Positions 54,098 through 63,508 of a stretch of 64,000 nt of DNA are shown here, in pieces. The translations under genes and the position numbers were made by a program. Position 1 is the first letter of the stretch, and every line of letters starts with the position of its first letter. The notes below the pieces were generated by a model. That model ran no database searches, was not told the DNA's origin, and worked only from the letters and a program-made list of their open reading frames with translations. This DNA is from a virus: IMG/VR virus record IMGVR_UViG_3300009011_000001, positions 62,001-126,000 of that record; one strand, 5' to 3'.

Positions 54098-54718
54098 ATG
54101 AGGCCAGGCTCACTTGAAAGCATGGGGTTCGGATTTAAACGCCGGACCGATGGTGACGTACCGAAGACAACTGCGTACTACATCTTCGATCGTGCCGAGA
54201 AACACATGTACCAGTTGGATGCTGCACACTTCCGCGCCATGAACGGCCGGATGGGCGATTCCGTCATTGGTGCGCAGTCTGCTGCTGATGTTGAAGCGGC
54301 TGCTGTGGAAATGATTTCCACTGGCGGCACTATTTGGGATATCACTACCCAGTACATCGAAGGCGGGTCCATCACTTTCAGTGAGCCACTCGTGGCGGTT
54401 CGGATCTACAAGCACATCTTGAAGCACTTGGAAGGTCACTTGCGAGAGATGCGTTCGAACATCAGTTACGATGCGCCTGATCTGGAAGACTTCCGTCAGT
54501 TGGCCGAGTTTGCCACAGCGATCCGTGCGTTTGCCATGATGCACGATCCTGAACTGGATAAAACGGCAAGCACGCCTGCATTGGGTGGTTTCATGGATGC
54601 TCGTCCGGTCTTCCGTGCAGCGGCACCTTCATCTGCTCCGAAGAAACCTCAAATCGCGAAGTCCGTAAGAACACTCGATGCTATCGAGCGGTTCATGGAG
54701 ATCTGCAATGGCAGTTGA
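54098..54718 (+). CDS. Probable structural protein, 206 aa
   Basis: Starts one base after the previous stop and its end overlaps the next gene by 11 bases. Helical with an Ala/Pro/Ser-rich linker near the C-terminus (RAAAPSSAPKKP). It contains no known motif. Likely a tail or baseplate component from its operon. Confidence 0.65.
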   Translation: MRPGSLESMGFGFKRRTDGDVPKTTAYYIFDRAEKHMYQLDAAHFRAMNGRMGDSVIGAQSAADVEAAAVEMISTGGTIWDITTQYIEGGSITFSEPLVAVRIYKHILKHLEGHLREMRSNISYDAPDLEDFRQLAEFATAIRAFAMMHDPELDKTASTPALGGFMDARPVFRAAAPSSAPKKPQIAKSVRTLDAIERFMEICNGS

Positions 54719-56117
54719 GTTACAGAGTTCGGCATTGATGCAGGATGTAGCGCCAATCCTCGCATCTCCCGGCAGTCCGTACTTCATCATCACGGCAGTC
54801 ATTCATTCTGGGGGCAAAGATATCCAGCCTCTACAGATCCCACGTCACGACATCGGTCGGGATTATCGTTCTGGTTATTTGGACGATAGCTCGATCGTGC
54901 TGACGCTGGGTGCCGGTACGGTGATGAACGACATCGCCCCTTTTGCCGACGATCTTCGAATCACCATCAGCAAGGCACCTGCTACAGACGAAGGCATGTT
55001 GATCACGTCTGCCCCTGTGCAGGTGCGGACTTACAAGGCCTACTTAGGTGATGATGTTTCGAGCAGTGTTGAGTCTGGCTCTAATCCAGCCATGCAAGAC
55101 ACCGAGACGGCCAACACCTTCTCTGTTCAACACACCCAGTTCGTTCTGGAAGAAGTAGCGATCCAACAGATCCGCAGTCAGCGGGTTGGTTTCATTGCTC
55201 GCGCCTGTCCTCCGTGGCGTGTGTTGGAAGCATTCATCTCCAGAGCGATTAAGGCTTTGAAGTTGGGTGTCGATGAGACGATTAACCGGTTCGACATTGT
55301 TGATGCCAACAATAACAACAGTCGCGACCATGTGATCATTCCTGACGGCACCCCTCTTCTTGATCTGGCTGACCATCTGCAGAACAAGCAAGGCGGGATC
55401 TATTCGACTGGTCTGGGTTTCTATATCCAGGGCGACACTGCGTACACATGGCCGATGTACGACCTGTCTCGCAGACAGACTGCCAAAAAGACGATGACCG
55501 TTATCTTGGCACCTAACCGTCAGTCGATGATGATCGATAAGACATGGATGGTCAAAGGCAGACAGCTGACTATTCTGTCGGCAGGTATCAGCAAGATCAT
55601 TGATGAAAGTGGCGACAAACTCAACACCGAAGGAAATGGTGTGAGATTCATGGATGCAAGCAAGGTTCTGGGCAACAACGGGACGGTTAAGGATAACAAG
55701 TACACCATGAACCGCAGCACGAACGTCAATGAGTTTGTGACTACCGTCGTTGGCAACGGTCAGAACACGGCCGGTGTGTCTAGCCCAACCAGCAACGTCT
55801 ATCTGGAGTCGAGCAAGTTGGCTCGTCGTGCAGTAGCGTTCTTGGCGGTCCCATGGATTCGGAGCAATCCTGAGTCTGTGTTTCCAGGCATGCCTACCGA
55901 ACTGATCTACGAGTACGACAACAACGTGCAGACCATCAACGGAGTGCTGGTCGAGGCGTACCACAGCTACGAGCTGGATGGTCGCGGCATGATCGCTAAA
56001 CGCCACAGGGCGAAGTCTTCGTTGCTGATCGCCATCGATCGTAACGATCCAGCCTACGTCAAGTACTTGCAGAACGGCGGTACTGTTTCTCCAGCGCCAG
56101 AAATGGGGACTATTTAA
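54708..56117 (+). CDS. Probable tail/baseplate hub-type protein, 469 aa
   Basis: ATG 54708 is supported by GGAG seven bases upstream and overlaps the previous gene. The protein is beta-rich in its N- and C-terminal thirds, with a central helical domain (VLEAFISRAIKALKLG) and the D-N-N-N-N-S loop typical of hub proteins with a LysM-like mid-domain. This reminds me of gp27/gpD hub proteins, but the match is by impression. It ends the structural unit. Confidence 0.55.
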   Translation: MAVELQSSALMQDVAPILASPGSPYFIITAVIHSGGKDIQPLQIPRHDIGRDYRSGYLDDSSIVLTLGAGTVMNDIAPFADDLRITISKAPATDEGMLITSAPVQVRTYKAYLGDDVSSSVESGSNPAMQDTETANTFSVQHTQFVLEEVAIQQIRSQRVGFIARACPPWRVLEAFISRAIKALKLGVDETINRFDIVDANNNNSRDHVIIPDGTPLLDLADHLQNKQGGIYSTGLGFYIQGDTAYTWPMYDLSRRQTAKKTMTVILAPNRQSMMIDKTWMVKGRQLTILSAGISKIIDESGDKLNTEGNGVRFMDASKVLGNNGTVKDNKYTMNRSTNVNEFVTTVVGNGQNTAGVSSPTSNVYLESSKLARRAVAFLAVPWIRSNPESVFPGMPTELIYEYDNNVQTINGVLVEAYHSYELDGRGMIAKRHRAKSSLLIAIDRNDPAYVKYLQNGGTVSPAPEMGTI

Positions 56118-56131
56118 ATAAAATAGGGTCA

Positions 56132-56139
56132 CACATTAC
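56132..56139 (+). promoter_or_regulatory. Weak promoter candidate (CACATTAC)
   Basis: CACATTACG lies in the AT-rich gap after the structural unit and before the gene at 56222, and differs by one base from the TACATTAC box. Confidence 0.35.
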
Positions 56140-56193
56140 GTCCTTGCTAACCAGCCCAATAACCTGTTCAGTAATATTTAAGGGAACAGCCTA

Positions 56194-56259
56194 ATGATGT
56201 TGAAGATGAAAGGACCTGAATGTGAACACAGCCCTATCCCCGAATACCCTTCCGGTTAA
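56194..56259 (+). CDS. Possible 21-residue mini-ORF overlapping the next start
   Basis: ATG 56194 with AAGGGA upstream opens a 21-codon frame (starts MMLKMKGPECEH) that overlaps the GTG start of the following gene in another frame. It could regulate translation of that gene or be fortuitous. Confidence 0.25.
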   Translation: MMLKMKGPECEHSPIPEYPSG

Positions 56260-56875
56260 GGCCGGATCGCTGATCAACCTAATTGTGCACGGTGCCGAAG
56301 GCGGTTTGCGTCGGCGCCAGTTCCTCGTGCTCAAAGAGTTTGACCATCAGCAGATGCTTAGCAACATTCGTAATCAAGGCATCGTCAAGTCAGAGGAGGT
56401 ACTTATAAAGCTCTCTGAGCTGCTTCTGGAGCGTTCTATCGTCAAACCCGTTGAATCGTATACGTTGGACATTGGTGACCTAGGACGGCCTTCTACGGCC
56501 CTTCAGAGTTACTACAAGCATTCCCTGAATGCCGACTCGTCTACGCTGCGGGACATGATCGAATACGTCGACAAGAGCTATTACGCTTTCAAGTCTGACG
56601 AAGGGGACCTACACGTCCTCAAAGTGCAGAATGGGGAAACCATCGCACATGTACAAGTGATCTTGCAATTCCCGAACGAGCTGGCATCTTACACGATGCT
56701 GGACTTGACCGGACCACCTGATGCTGACTACCCAGCAAGCCTCGACAAAGAAATAGAGTCTGTCATCACAGAAGACCTAATGTCGAAATGGCCGAACGCT
56801 GAGGTAGTAGTGACGGTGAGAATTCGCAAGTCAGAACTTGCTATTGCCAAAGAAGCACTTCTCACACGTCAATAA
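56222..56875 (+). CDS. Hypothetical protein, 217 aa
   Basis: GTG 56222 has AAGGA seven bases upstream. Acidic/neutral alpha-beta protein with a central LYV-type core; no motif recognised. It and the next gene form a short unit with its own promoter candidate, distinct in codon use (more A/T-ending codons) from the structural genes nearby. Confidence 0.75.
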   Translation: MNTALSPNTLPVKAGSLINLIVHGAEGGLRRRQFLVLKEFDHQQMLSNIRNQGIVKSEEVLIKLSELLLERSIVKPVESYTLDIGDLGRPSTALQSYYKHSLNADSSTLRDMIEYVDKSYYAFKSDEGDLHVLKVQNGETIAHVQVILQFPNELASYTMLDLTGPPDADYPASLDKEIESVITEDLMSKWPNAEVVVTVRIRKSELAIAKEALLTRQ

Positions 56876-56926
56876 CTAACCGGGGAATTATACTGGAATG
56901 GATTTTGATCTTAGAAAGGTGCTGAC

Positions 56927-57379
56927 ATGCATTACAGAGATAAACAAGATGTAATTACAACGCTTGCAATTTGCGCCCTGTTGACCCAGGATTCAGCGGC
57001 TGTTCAAAGCTGCGCACAACAATTAATGGAGGACAGCAATCCAGCGCTGCAAAAATCTGTACTGACCCCTCTCACTAACGCAGAGGCGGCTTTGGAAATC
57101 GTGTTAGACACTTACGCGTTTCCGACCAAGGAGATTTGGCTTGGCTTTGTTTGGCGAAACAATTTCGAGTACGAGATAATCGCCCACCATCACGATAATT
57201 TCAACTATGATGTCAAAGACGTTGTCACAGCCGTCGCCGACACCTTCGTTGACTGGGGAGTTACCGAAGGGCGGCTTAAGATGCGCGTGCTGCACCCAAC
57301 TGATGGGACTTACAGATATCGCTATGCTGATCTCGCACAGCAAGCGAATTATGTATTTGAAACAGCGAAAGCAGCCTAA
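56927..57379 (+). CDS. Hypothetical protein, 150 aa
   Basis: AAAGGTG upstream supports ATG 56927. A small soluble acidic protein with several His residues (IAHHHDNFNYD) and no recognised domain. It ends at a very strong bidirectional terminator facing the inner-body operon. Confidence 0.75.
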   Translation: MHYRDKQDVITTLAICALLTQDSAAVQSCAQQLMEDSNPALQKSVLTPLTNAEAALEIVLDTYAFPTKEIWLGFVWRNNFEYEIIAHHHDNFNYDVKDVVTAVADTFVDWGVTEGRLKMRVLHPTDGTYRYRYADLAQQANYVFETAKAA

Positions 57380-57384
57380 CATGG

Positions 57385-57436
57385 CATACACCGGCTCCCA
57401 TCAGGGAGCCGGTGTATGTTGCTTTCTTTTTTTTTT
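57385..57436. terminator. Fifteen-pair bidirectional terminator
   Basis: CATACACCGGCTCCC / GGGAGCCGGTGTATG perfect stem with ATCA loop (57385-57418) and a ten-T run (57427-57436), between convergent units. Confidence 0.95.
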
Positions 57437-58685
57437 ACTTGGCAGCGGCCTTGAACGTCTTCAGAGAAGCGTCGCAATGCTGAGCGGCTTTGGAGCAGGC
57501 GCCAGACAGCAGGGGCAGCACTTTGCGTGGACCGGTCATGACGTCACTCATCAGAGCGCTGGCCAGCTTCACAACGTTACCGTTGATTGGCTTCTCGCCA
57601 CCTTTGATCGCCGTTTCCATTTTCTTCTTGGTCGCGTCGATCTCAGCTTTGCCTGCCTGGAAGCGTTTCATTTCCTTGTCGATATCGTCGGCAATGGATT
57701 TGATCTCATCGGCCGTTTCGTTGATCTCGCTCAGGGTGAGTACTTTGGCTTCGAGATCGCGAGCAGGTTTGGACGTGATCTTGATTTCAAAGCGGTCGAG
57801 ATGTTCGGCATTGCGCTGAACCAGTACGACGTAACCACCGCGCCAGTCGCCGTTGTATTTCGCCAGAGCTGGAGACAACAGAGACTTGAGCGATTCGTTC
57901 AGACTATGCAGATCGTCGTGGGAACTCTGATCCATACTGGCGAAGTTGCCTTCGGCCATTTCAGTCACGGAGTTCAGGTAGTTGGTGTACCATTCCTTGG
58001 TAAAGCCCAAGGACTTGGTAGCCATGTCCTTCAGCGCCTGAACTGGACCGGTCATGATGTGCTGAGCGCCACCGCCGATGTGGGAAGCCAGATAGCTGAC
58101 CCATGGACCGGTGAGTGGTTTGTCGGCTTTCGATTCCAGATGATCAGCCTGAGCCTTGGTAACACGAGCCTTCAGGTTCTCTGCGGTCTTGCGCATGGCG
58201 CCAGTGGAACGACCGAGGAATGCGGTGAAGTTCTGGATGTTGTCCCAGAGCTTGGTCAGCATTTCCAGGAACGAAGCCCACAGACGTTTGATCACGCCTT
58301 CAGACTTGCCCTTGGTTTCGTTGCGGTTTTCTTCGTTGGTCTGGGTTTTACCAGCAGCCTCGAAAGAAGCGCAGAACACTTCGGCAGGAACCGCCACGCC
58401 GCAGGTCTTCAGAATGGAGCGCATCCCGATTTCGTACTGGTGCGCCATCCGTGGGTTCCAGTTCTCGGTGCTCACTTGCTCCAGGAACCGGGTGGTGTAG
58501 CTTTCGACGGAGGCGGCGGCATTGCCGAGTTCTTCGACGTTGCGGCTGATTTCGTTGACCTGGTCGGAGGCTTCAACGATAGCGGTGGTAGAAGCAACGA
58601 TGTCGTCCATCACTACTTCGGTAGGGCTGTCTTCCAGGATCGCATCGGCTGCTGCGACCTCGAGCGGGTTTGGATGAACGATCAT
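57435..58685 (-). CDS. Inner-body/head-like paralogue A, 416 aa
   Basis: Last of four tandem minus-strand genes. The acidic leader has ASDQVNE like its siblings (ASDNIV). A CASFEAAGKTQTNEEN segment (about 105-120) takes the place of PSFES...STE, followed by RNETKGKSEGVIKRLWASFL, where KSE (about 127-129) may be the used site before the amphipathic helix (VIKRLWASFLEMLTKLW). The body is helical and the last residues Lys/Ala-rich. Overlaps the stop of paralogue B as ATGA. Likely a processed head protein. Confidence 0.72.
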   Translation of the reverse strand: MIVHPNPLEVAAADAILEDSPTEVVMDDIVASTTAIVEASDQVNEISRNVEELGNAAASVESYTTRFLEQVSTENWNPRMAHQYEIGMRSILKTCGVAVPAEVFCASFEAAGKTQTNEENRNETKGKSEGVIKRLWASFLEMLTKLWDNIQNFTAFLGRSTGAMRKTAENLKARVTKAQADHLESKADKPLTGPWVSYLASHIGGGAQHIMTGPVQALKDMATKSLGFTKEWYTNYLNSVTEMAEGNFASMDQSSHDDLHSLNESLKSLLSPALAKYNGDWRGGYVVLVQRNAEHLDRFEIKITSKPARDLEAKVLTLSEINETADEIKSIADDIDKEMKRFQAGKAEIDATKKKMETAIKGGEKPINGNVVKLASALMSDVMTGPRKVLPLLSGACSKAAQHCDASLKTFKAAAK

Positions 58686-59863
58686 GATGTTTTGTTATCC
58701 TGTTTTGGTGTTTCGTAACGGCGGGTGCAGATGGCAACGTATTCGACACCGGCACGAATGGTTTTGAGGTAAAAAGGACTTACCTGAGTCAGACCACTAC
58801 TGCAGAGCTGGAACGCTTTAACCAAAGCGCGTGTACGCTCGGAGAAGGCCTTTCCTTGAGCACTGTCGGTGTAGCTGCTGGCCATAGACGCGGCTTCTTT
58901 AGCGGCGCTCTGAGACAGCTTGTCGAGACGATCGATTTCACGCGACATCTTCTTGAAAGACGCCAACGCCTGTTCGGCAACTTCGAGACCGTGTTCCATC
59001 TCGCTCAACGTCAGTACCGGACCTTCAGCTTTCGGTGCCTTGACGCTTTGAGAGATCTTGACCTTGGCCCCATTGAGAAGACCAACGCCAGAACCCGGAA
59101 CGATTTCCAGAACTCGACCTACCACAAACTCGATCTTGACAGCAGACAGGTTTGGAAGGTTCTTGAGGACGTGGGTTTCTTTATCGAAGATCCCGTACCA
59201 CTCATGCAGGAAGTCAGAGAACCGTGCATCGGATTCGACGATCTGACGATCTGGTTTGGAGATAGACCCGGAGCGCCCTGTCATGTAGTCAGCCGAAGCG
59301 CCCAACTTGACCGGTTCTTTGCTCTTTGGATCGCCTTTGAGCGTAGCGACCTTAGCGTTGACCTTGTCGACGTACTTGCCGACAGAATCCGCAGTAAGAG
59401 TCAGCTGCCCCCACCAACGCTTGATCGCGTCAATGATGCGCTTAAGAGCTTCAGCCAGCCAAGTCCCGATCCTCGAACCATTAGACTTGCGGTTGTCCTT
59501 GAGTTCCGTCGAAAACTGCTCGGAGGATTCAAAGGACGGAGTCCACACATGTCCTGGAACGTAGAGACCAGCGGCTCGGAAATAACACTCAACAGAGACA
59601 GCCAACTGCTGCGCAGCTTCTGGAGTGATTTCCTTTCCTTCATGAATAGTAACGAAGTTGTCGAAAATGCCGTCAAGGTTGTTTTGACCTTCTACGACTT
59701 CTACGATCTGGTCTGCATCGGATGCCGCGCTGAGCGACAGGTCATCCAAACATACGAACTGCGTATCGCAGTAACCGGAAGCATCGACGATGTCGTTTTC
59801 CAGACTAAGGGCACTTGCGTGCCCTACGCTGCGACTTGCCAGACGTGACAAGACGCTATCCAT
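58682..59863 (-). CDS. Inner-body/head-like paralogue B, 393 aa
   Basis: SVECYFRAAGLYVPGHVW then TPSFESSEQFSTE (STE at 118-120) lines up with paralogues C and D. An amphipathic helix follows (IGTWLAEALKRIIDAIKRWW), then a helical body. GAGGAG overlaps the end of the preceding gene, giving close coupling. Inferred propeptide about 120 residues. Probably in the head interior. Confidence 0.78.
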   Translation of the reverse strand: MDSVLSRLASRSVGHASALSLENDIVDASGYCDTQFVCLDDLSLSAASDADQIVEVVEGQNNLDGIFDNFVTIHEGKEITPEAAQQLAVSVECYFRAAGLYVPGHVWTPSFESSEQFSTELKDNRKSNGSRIGTWLAEALKRIIDAIKRWWGQLTLTADSVGKYVDKVNAKVATLKGDPKSKEPVKLGASADYMTGRSGSISKPDRQIVESDARFSDFLHEWYGIFDKETHVLKNLPNLSAVKIEFVVGRVLEIVPGSGVGLLNGAKVKISQSVKAPKAEGPVLTLSEMEHGLEVAEQALASFKKMSREIDRLDKLSQSAAKEAASMASSYTDSAQGKAFSERTRALVKAFQLCSSGLTQVSPFYLKTIRAGVEYVAICTRRYETPKQDNKTS

Positions 59864-59866
59864 TGA

Positions 59867-61216
59867 TCACTCCTCAGGCTTTTCTTTTTTGTCGTCCGGT
59901 TGGACGTCGTCCTTGCCGCGAGTGTCATCCGGCTTTTCTTTGGACTCATCCTTGCCGTAGCCGTTGGCAGACTTGGCCACGTAAACCAGATTCGAACGCA
60001 GAACACGCAGCACTGGACCGAAGGTGGCGTTGAAACCATCCAGCGCCAGACGGGAACCGCCAGACAGCATCTGGCCAGCTTTGCGCATTTCGGCACCGCC
60101 GTTATCGGCTTCACCTTTCTTCTGCAGACCATGGGAGACCATGCCAGCAGCTTTACCGATACGGCCAATGCTGCGAATGCGCTTCAGGGTATCGTTCCAC
60201 TTGCTGACATCTTTCTCGATGTTCACCAGGTCCAGCAAAACGGCATCGACGGCATCGATGGTTTCTTTCATCTGAACTTCGCTCAGATATTTGAAAGAAG
60301 CATCCTTGGCCGTACCCTCACCATCAACCACTTTCGCCTTGGCGCCGACGATCGGACTGTCGCTGGAAGCACCCGGGGTGATTTCCAGATCGTGGAAAGG
60401 CGTGAACTGATACTTCAGAACCGGTGGCATTTTGGCCGAGGCGCTGCTGAGGATGGTGCGCATGCGATCGGGCTTGTTCGAGGCTATCGCAGAAACGTTT
60501 TCTTCGTTCAGCAGGCCGTCGAAGTGCTTGGACCACGCGTCGATAAACTTCTTGTAGTCGGTGTTGGTGGTGTTCACGATCGACTGGGCTTCGCCAGATT
60601 TGGTCAGAGCACCATCAGAACCCAACTTCAGCTCACCGGTAGGGGTTGCGCCCTTAACGGTTTCTACGCGCTCACGAACACGCTTGCTGTAGGCCTGGAT
60701 CGAGTTGATGTTGTTACGCAGCTTGGCGATAACGCTACCAACAAATTCGCTGAACGAGGCGAAGGCTTTCTTGATGCTTTCCCAGATGCGGTCAATGACG
60801 CTCTGAGACTTCTCTTCGGCTTCGGTCGAGTACTGAATGCGGGTCTTACCTTCGAAAGAAGGCAGAACGACCGACGCAGGGATGTTCATGCCCATGGCGC
60901 GCAACACGCACTCGACAGACACTTGGAGAACTTCAGCGGCTTCCTGAGGAATGCCGGCATCGCCATAAACAGCGATGGTTTCATCAACCAGACCAGCGAG
61001 GCCTTCAGCACCGTTAGTCGAGGCGACGATGTTGTCGGATGCGCCATTGGCTTCGGCAACGAGCTGTTCTTGCTCAACGATCTCGGCGTCCATGGTGTTG
61101 GCCATTTCGACGATTTCGCTTTCAAAGCTGTAGGAGGCTTCTTGTTCAATTCGGGCGGCTTGAACGCCGTGGTTCGCCAACGAACGGCGAGCCAGCATGG
61201 TAGTCATGGTGGACAT
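59867..61216 (-). CDS. Inner-body/head-like paralogue C, 449 aa
   Basis: Shares long blocks with paralogue D: ASDNIV, IPxxAA, VSVECVLR, LPSFE and QYSTEAE (STE at 130-132), then an amphipathic helix (VIDRIWESIKKAFASF). Near the C-terminus, RSNLVYVAKSANGYGKD parallels RANLTYVNKSANAHGKG in D, followed by a Lys/Asp/Glu-rich tail. AGAGG upstream of ATG 61216. Strong C-ending codons imply high expression. Likely a propeptide-processed head protein. Confidence 0.8.
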   Translation of the reverse strand: MSTMTTMLARRSLANHGVQAARIEQEASYSFESEIVEMANTMDAEIVEQEQLVAEANGASDNIVASTNGAEGLAGLVDETIAVYGDAGIPQEAAEVLQVSVECVLRAMGMNIPASVVLPSFEGKTRIQYSTEAEEKSQSVIDRIWESIKKAFASFSEFVGSVIAKLRNNINSIQAYSKRVRERVETVKGATPTGELKLGSDGALTKSGEAQSIVNTTNTDYKKFIDAWSKHFDGLLNEENVSAIASNKPDRMRTILSSASAKMPPVLKYQFTPFHDLEITPGASSDSPIVGAKAKVVDGEGTAKDASFKYLSEVQMKETIDAVDAVLLDLVNIEKDVSKWNDTLKRIRSIGRIGKAAGMVSHGLQKKGEADNGGAEMRKAGQMLSGGSRLALDGFNATFGPVLRVLRSNLVYVAKSANGYGKDESKEKPDDTRGKDDVQPDDKKEKPEE

Positions 61217-61233
61217 GGAAATACCTCTATAAA

Positions 61234-61257
61234 GCAGGAGGTCCGAAGACCCCCTGC
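61234..61257 (-). terminator. Intercistronic hairpin between paralogues D and C
   Basis: On the minus strand a ten-pair stem with one G-T pair closes on a TTCG loop, without a T-run. It may lower transcription of the downstream genes relative to paralogue D or stabilise the mRNA end. Confidence 0.5.
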
Positions 61258-61264
61258 GGTATGA

Positions 61265-62560
61265 TTAAGCAGCGGCTTTATCAGCAGGCTTGCCCTTGCC
61301 GTGGGCGTTGGCCGACTTGTTGACGTAGGTCAGGTTGGCACGAACCACGTCGAGGACAGCAGGAACCGACTGGCTCAGGCCATCGATACCGACACGGGCC
61401 AGACTCGAGAGAACCTGACCAGCCATGGAAGTTTCCTTGGCGAAAGCTTTGTGCGCGTCGTCTTTTGCCTGCAGGCTGTGAAGAGCACCGCTAACGCGCT
61501 GGCCACGACCGGCGCTTTTGAGGGTGTTCAGGTTGGCGCGATATTTCTCGAAGTCCTTGGTCAGGTATTCGAGTTCCGCGATCAGTGCGTCGACGCCTTC
61601 CAGCACCTGATGCATGGTGGCTTTCGAAAGAACATCGTGACTTTCGGCAACTTTCGCATTGGCGTCGAACTCGACCTTGGCTTTCGCCCCGACCAGCGGG
61701 TTCTCTGCGTTGGTGCCTTTGGTGATGTGCAGGATGTGGTACGAGGTTACAGGGACCTTTTCCCACTCAGGCAGTTTCTTCTGTTCGGCCATCATCAGGG
61801 TGGTGACAGCTTCGCCGACCTTTTCGGGATCTTTCATCGCAGCTTTCGACAGGTCGGAGCTGAGGACCATACCGAAGTACTCTTCCCACTTGTGCACGAA
61901 CGCAGTGAAGTAGCCCTTGCTGGTGGTCAGGTTCTGAACCGGCGCTTTAGGATTGGCAAGTTTGCCATAACTACCCAGACTGACGGTGCCAGTAGCGTCG
62001 GCGCCTTCGAGCTTGTTGACTTTTTCTTTCAACTTCTCGGAGAGCTTTTTCAGGTTGGCCGTGGAGTTGCGGACCTTGTCGATCATGCTCATGAAGAAGT
62101 CAGCCATTTGGGCGAAGATCTTCTTGATCCATTCCAGAATGCGGTTGACCACGCCTTCTTTCTTGGCTTCGGCTTCGGTCGAGTATTGCGCAGGAGTGGC
62201 GCAGGATTCGAACGACGGCAGGACGGTGCAGAAACCGCCTGGGTGGCCCATGATGCGCAACACGCATTCAACGGAGACTTCCAGTTGCTTTGCAGCATCT
62301 TCTGGAATGCCGTTCTCGCCGTAGATGGCGATGGTGTTGTCGACCAGATCCGACAGGCTATCGACGCCAGTGTCGCTCTGAACGATGTTATCAGAAGCTT
62401 CGGTGATCTGACCGGATACTTCGGCTACTTCAGCAACGTCGCCGTCGACCGCTTCGGTCAATTCAACGATGTCACTTTCAAGGCTCAGCAGAGAAGCCTT
62501 GTCTGCGGCGTTGCGTGCATCGGTAGTACGTTGAGCCAACGTGCCCATGATAGTGCTCAT
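61265..62560 (-). CDS. Inner-body/head-like paralogue D, 431 aa
   Basis: First gene of the four-gene minus operon. An acidic leader (ESDIVELTEAVDGD) leads to LPSFES and QYSTEAEAK (STE at 127-129), then an amphipathic helix (VVNRILEWIKKIF) and a helical body ending in a Lys/Ala tail. Most similar to paralogue C. In phiKZ, related inner-body proteins are cut at S/A/G-x-E by the head protease; the position fits. GGGG six bases upstream of ATG 62560. Confidence 0.8.
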   Translation of the reverse strand: MSTIMGTLAQRTTDARNAADKASLLSLESDIVELTEAVDGDVAEVAEVSGQITEASDNIVQSDTGVDSLSDLVDNTIAIYGENGIPEDAAKQLEVSVECVLRIMGHPGGFCTVLPSFESCATPAQYSTEAEAKKEGVVNRILEWIKKIFAQMADFFMSMIDKVRNSTANLKKLSEKLKEKVNKLEGADATGTVSLGSYGKLANPKAPVQNLTTSKGYFTAFVHKWEEYFGMVLSSDLSKAAMKDPEKVGEAVTTLMMAEQKKLPEWEKVPVTSYHILHITKGTNAENPLVGAKAKVEFDANAKVAESHDVLSKATMHQVLEGVDALIAELEYLTKDFEKYRANLNTLKSAGRGQRVSGALHSLQAKDDAHKAFAKETSMAGQVLSSLARVGIDGLSQSVPAVLDVVRANLTYVNKSANAHGKGKPADKAAA

Positions 62561-62679
62561 TCCATTCCCCTAACTGTTTAATAGATCTTTGGTTGTTCGC
62601 CGCAGTAAAAATAGAGTAGTCAATAATAACCCTGATACCCAGTCGTATGACCACCACATAAGATCGAAGGTTACCCTAC

Positions 62680-63108
62680 ATGATAGACTTTCTGTTGGCC
62701 GACTTTATGTTTGATGCGCCTCTAGATAAGTACGTCGACACCGCGATCACTTACCAACTCGAGGACATCAGGTTCGACGTTACTGAGTACGGGAATCTTC
62801 AGCCAACGTGCATCCTCTACAACGACAGTACCGATCCGGACCCAACCACATTTGTCCAGTTGCCCAATATCGACGTCTTGTTTAAGAAACGTCTATTGAT
62901 TGGCGATATTGTTGACCATGATCTGAACCTGATCACTAGACCTGAGGATGCGTCGCCAGTACCCATCCCTAGGTGTTGCAAGCGTTGCGGGTTTAAGTTG
63001 TCCATTACCCATCAGAGAAAACTGATCATCAAATGTTTATACTGTCAACGGCAGAAGGAACGCCTAAATGAGTTTCCGTTTACTGAGTCCCGTCGGAATC
63101 ATTCCTAA
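62680..63108 (+). CDS. Hypothetical zinc-ribbon protein, 142 aa
   Basis: GAAGG nine bases before ATG 62680. The N-terminal 100 residues are acidic; the C-terminal part has CCKRCG (about 106-111) and CLYC (about 126-129), a typical zinc-ribbon pair separated by a basic stretch. It may bind nucleic acid or an RNAP/ribosomal partner. Its end overlaps the macro-domain gene by 41 bases. Confidence 0.75.
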   Translation: MIDFLLADFMFDAPLDKYVDTAITYQLEDIRFDVTEYGNLQPTCILYNDSTDPDPTTFVQLPNIDVLFKKRLLIGDIVDHDLNLITRPEDASPVPIPRCCKRCGFKLSITHQRKLIIKCLYCQRQKERLNEFPFTESRRNHS

Positions 63109-63505
63109 GGGCTCACTCATCGGCATGAGCGTTAACATGATGGGGACTGCAGGTACTGGACTTGCACTCTCTATCAGGGAACATCAACGATCTGTGTTTG
63201 ATCAGTACGTGAAAGCTTGCAGGCGAGGGACTATCAATACCGACACCATTGTCCTCGATGGTCTGCATCAGAAACTTCTATTGATGCCTATTAAAACGGG
63301 CTGTGTAAGTCATCCATCTCTGGAGATCATTGAAACATCTATTAAACGGTTGTGGCTCTACATGACCGAGAACAATATCGATACCGTCTATCTTCCAAAG
63401 CTGGGTTGTTCTGAAGGCCCACGCAGTCTTGATTTTGATGAGGACATCATTCCTTTACTTACGAAATACTTCCTCGATACCGACTTTACGATCTACATCT
63501 ATTAA
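63068..63505 (+). CDS. Macro domain-like (ADP-ribose-binding) protein, 145 aa
   Basis: The whole protein resembles a single macro domain. SVNMMGTAGTGLALSIRE (about 21-38) fits the VNxxGxxGxGLAxxI loop that holds the ADP-ribose diphosphate, followed by HQRSVFDQYVKAC as in macro helix 1. LPKLGCSEGPRSLDFDED (about 107-124) fits the second loop (xPxLGCGxGGLxWxxV), and the end is a VxIY-type strand. Such domains bind or remove ADP-ribose; in a phage this could undo host ADP-ribosylation or act on NAD-derived signals. AAGGA eight bases upstream of ATG 63068. Enzymatic activity is not shown by sequence alone. Confidence 0.78.
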   Translation: MSFRLLSPVGIIPKGSLIGMSVNMMGTAGTGLALSIREHQRSVFDQYVKACRRGTINTDTIVLDGLHQKLLLMPIKTGCVSHPSLEIIETSIKRLWLYMTENNIDTVYLPKLGCSEGPRSLDFDEDIIPLLTKYFLDTDFTIYIY

Positions 63506-63508
63506 CGA

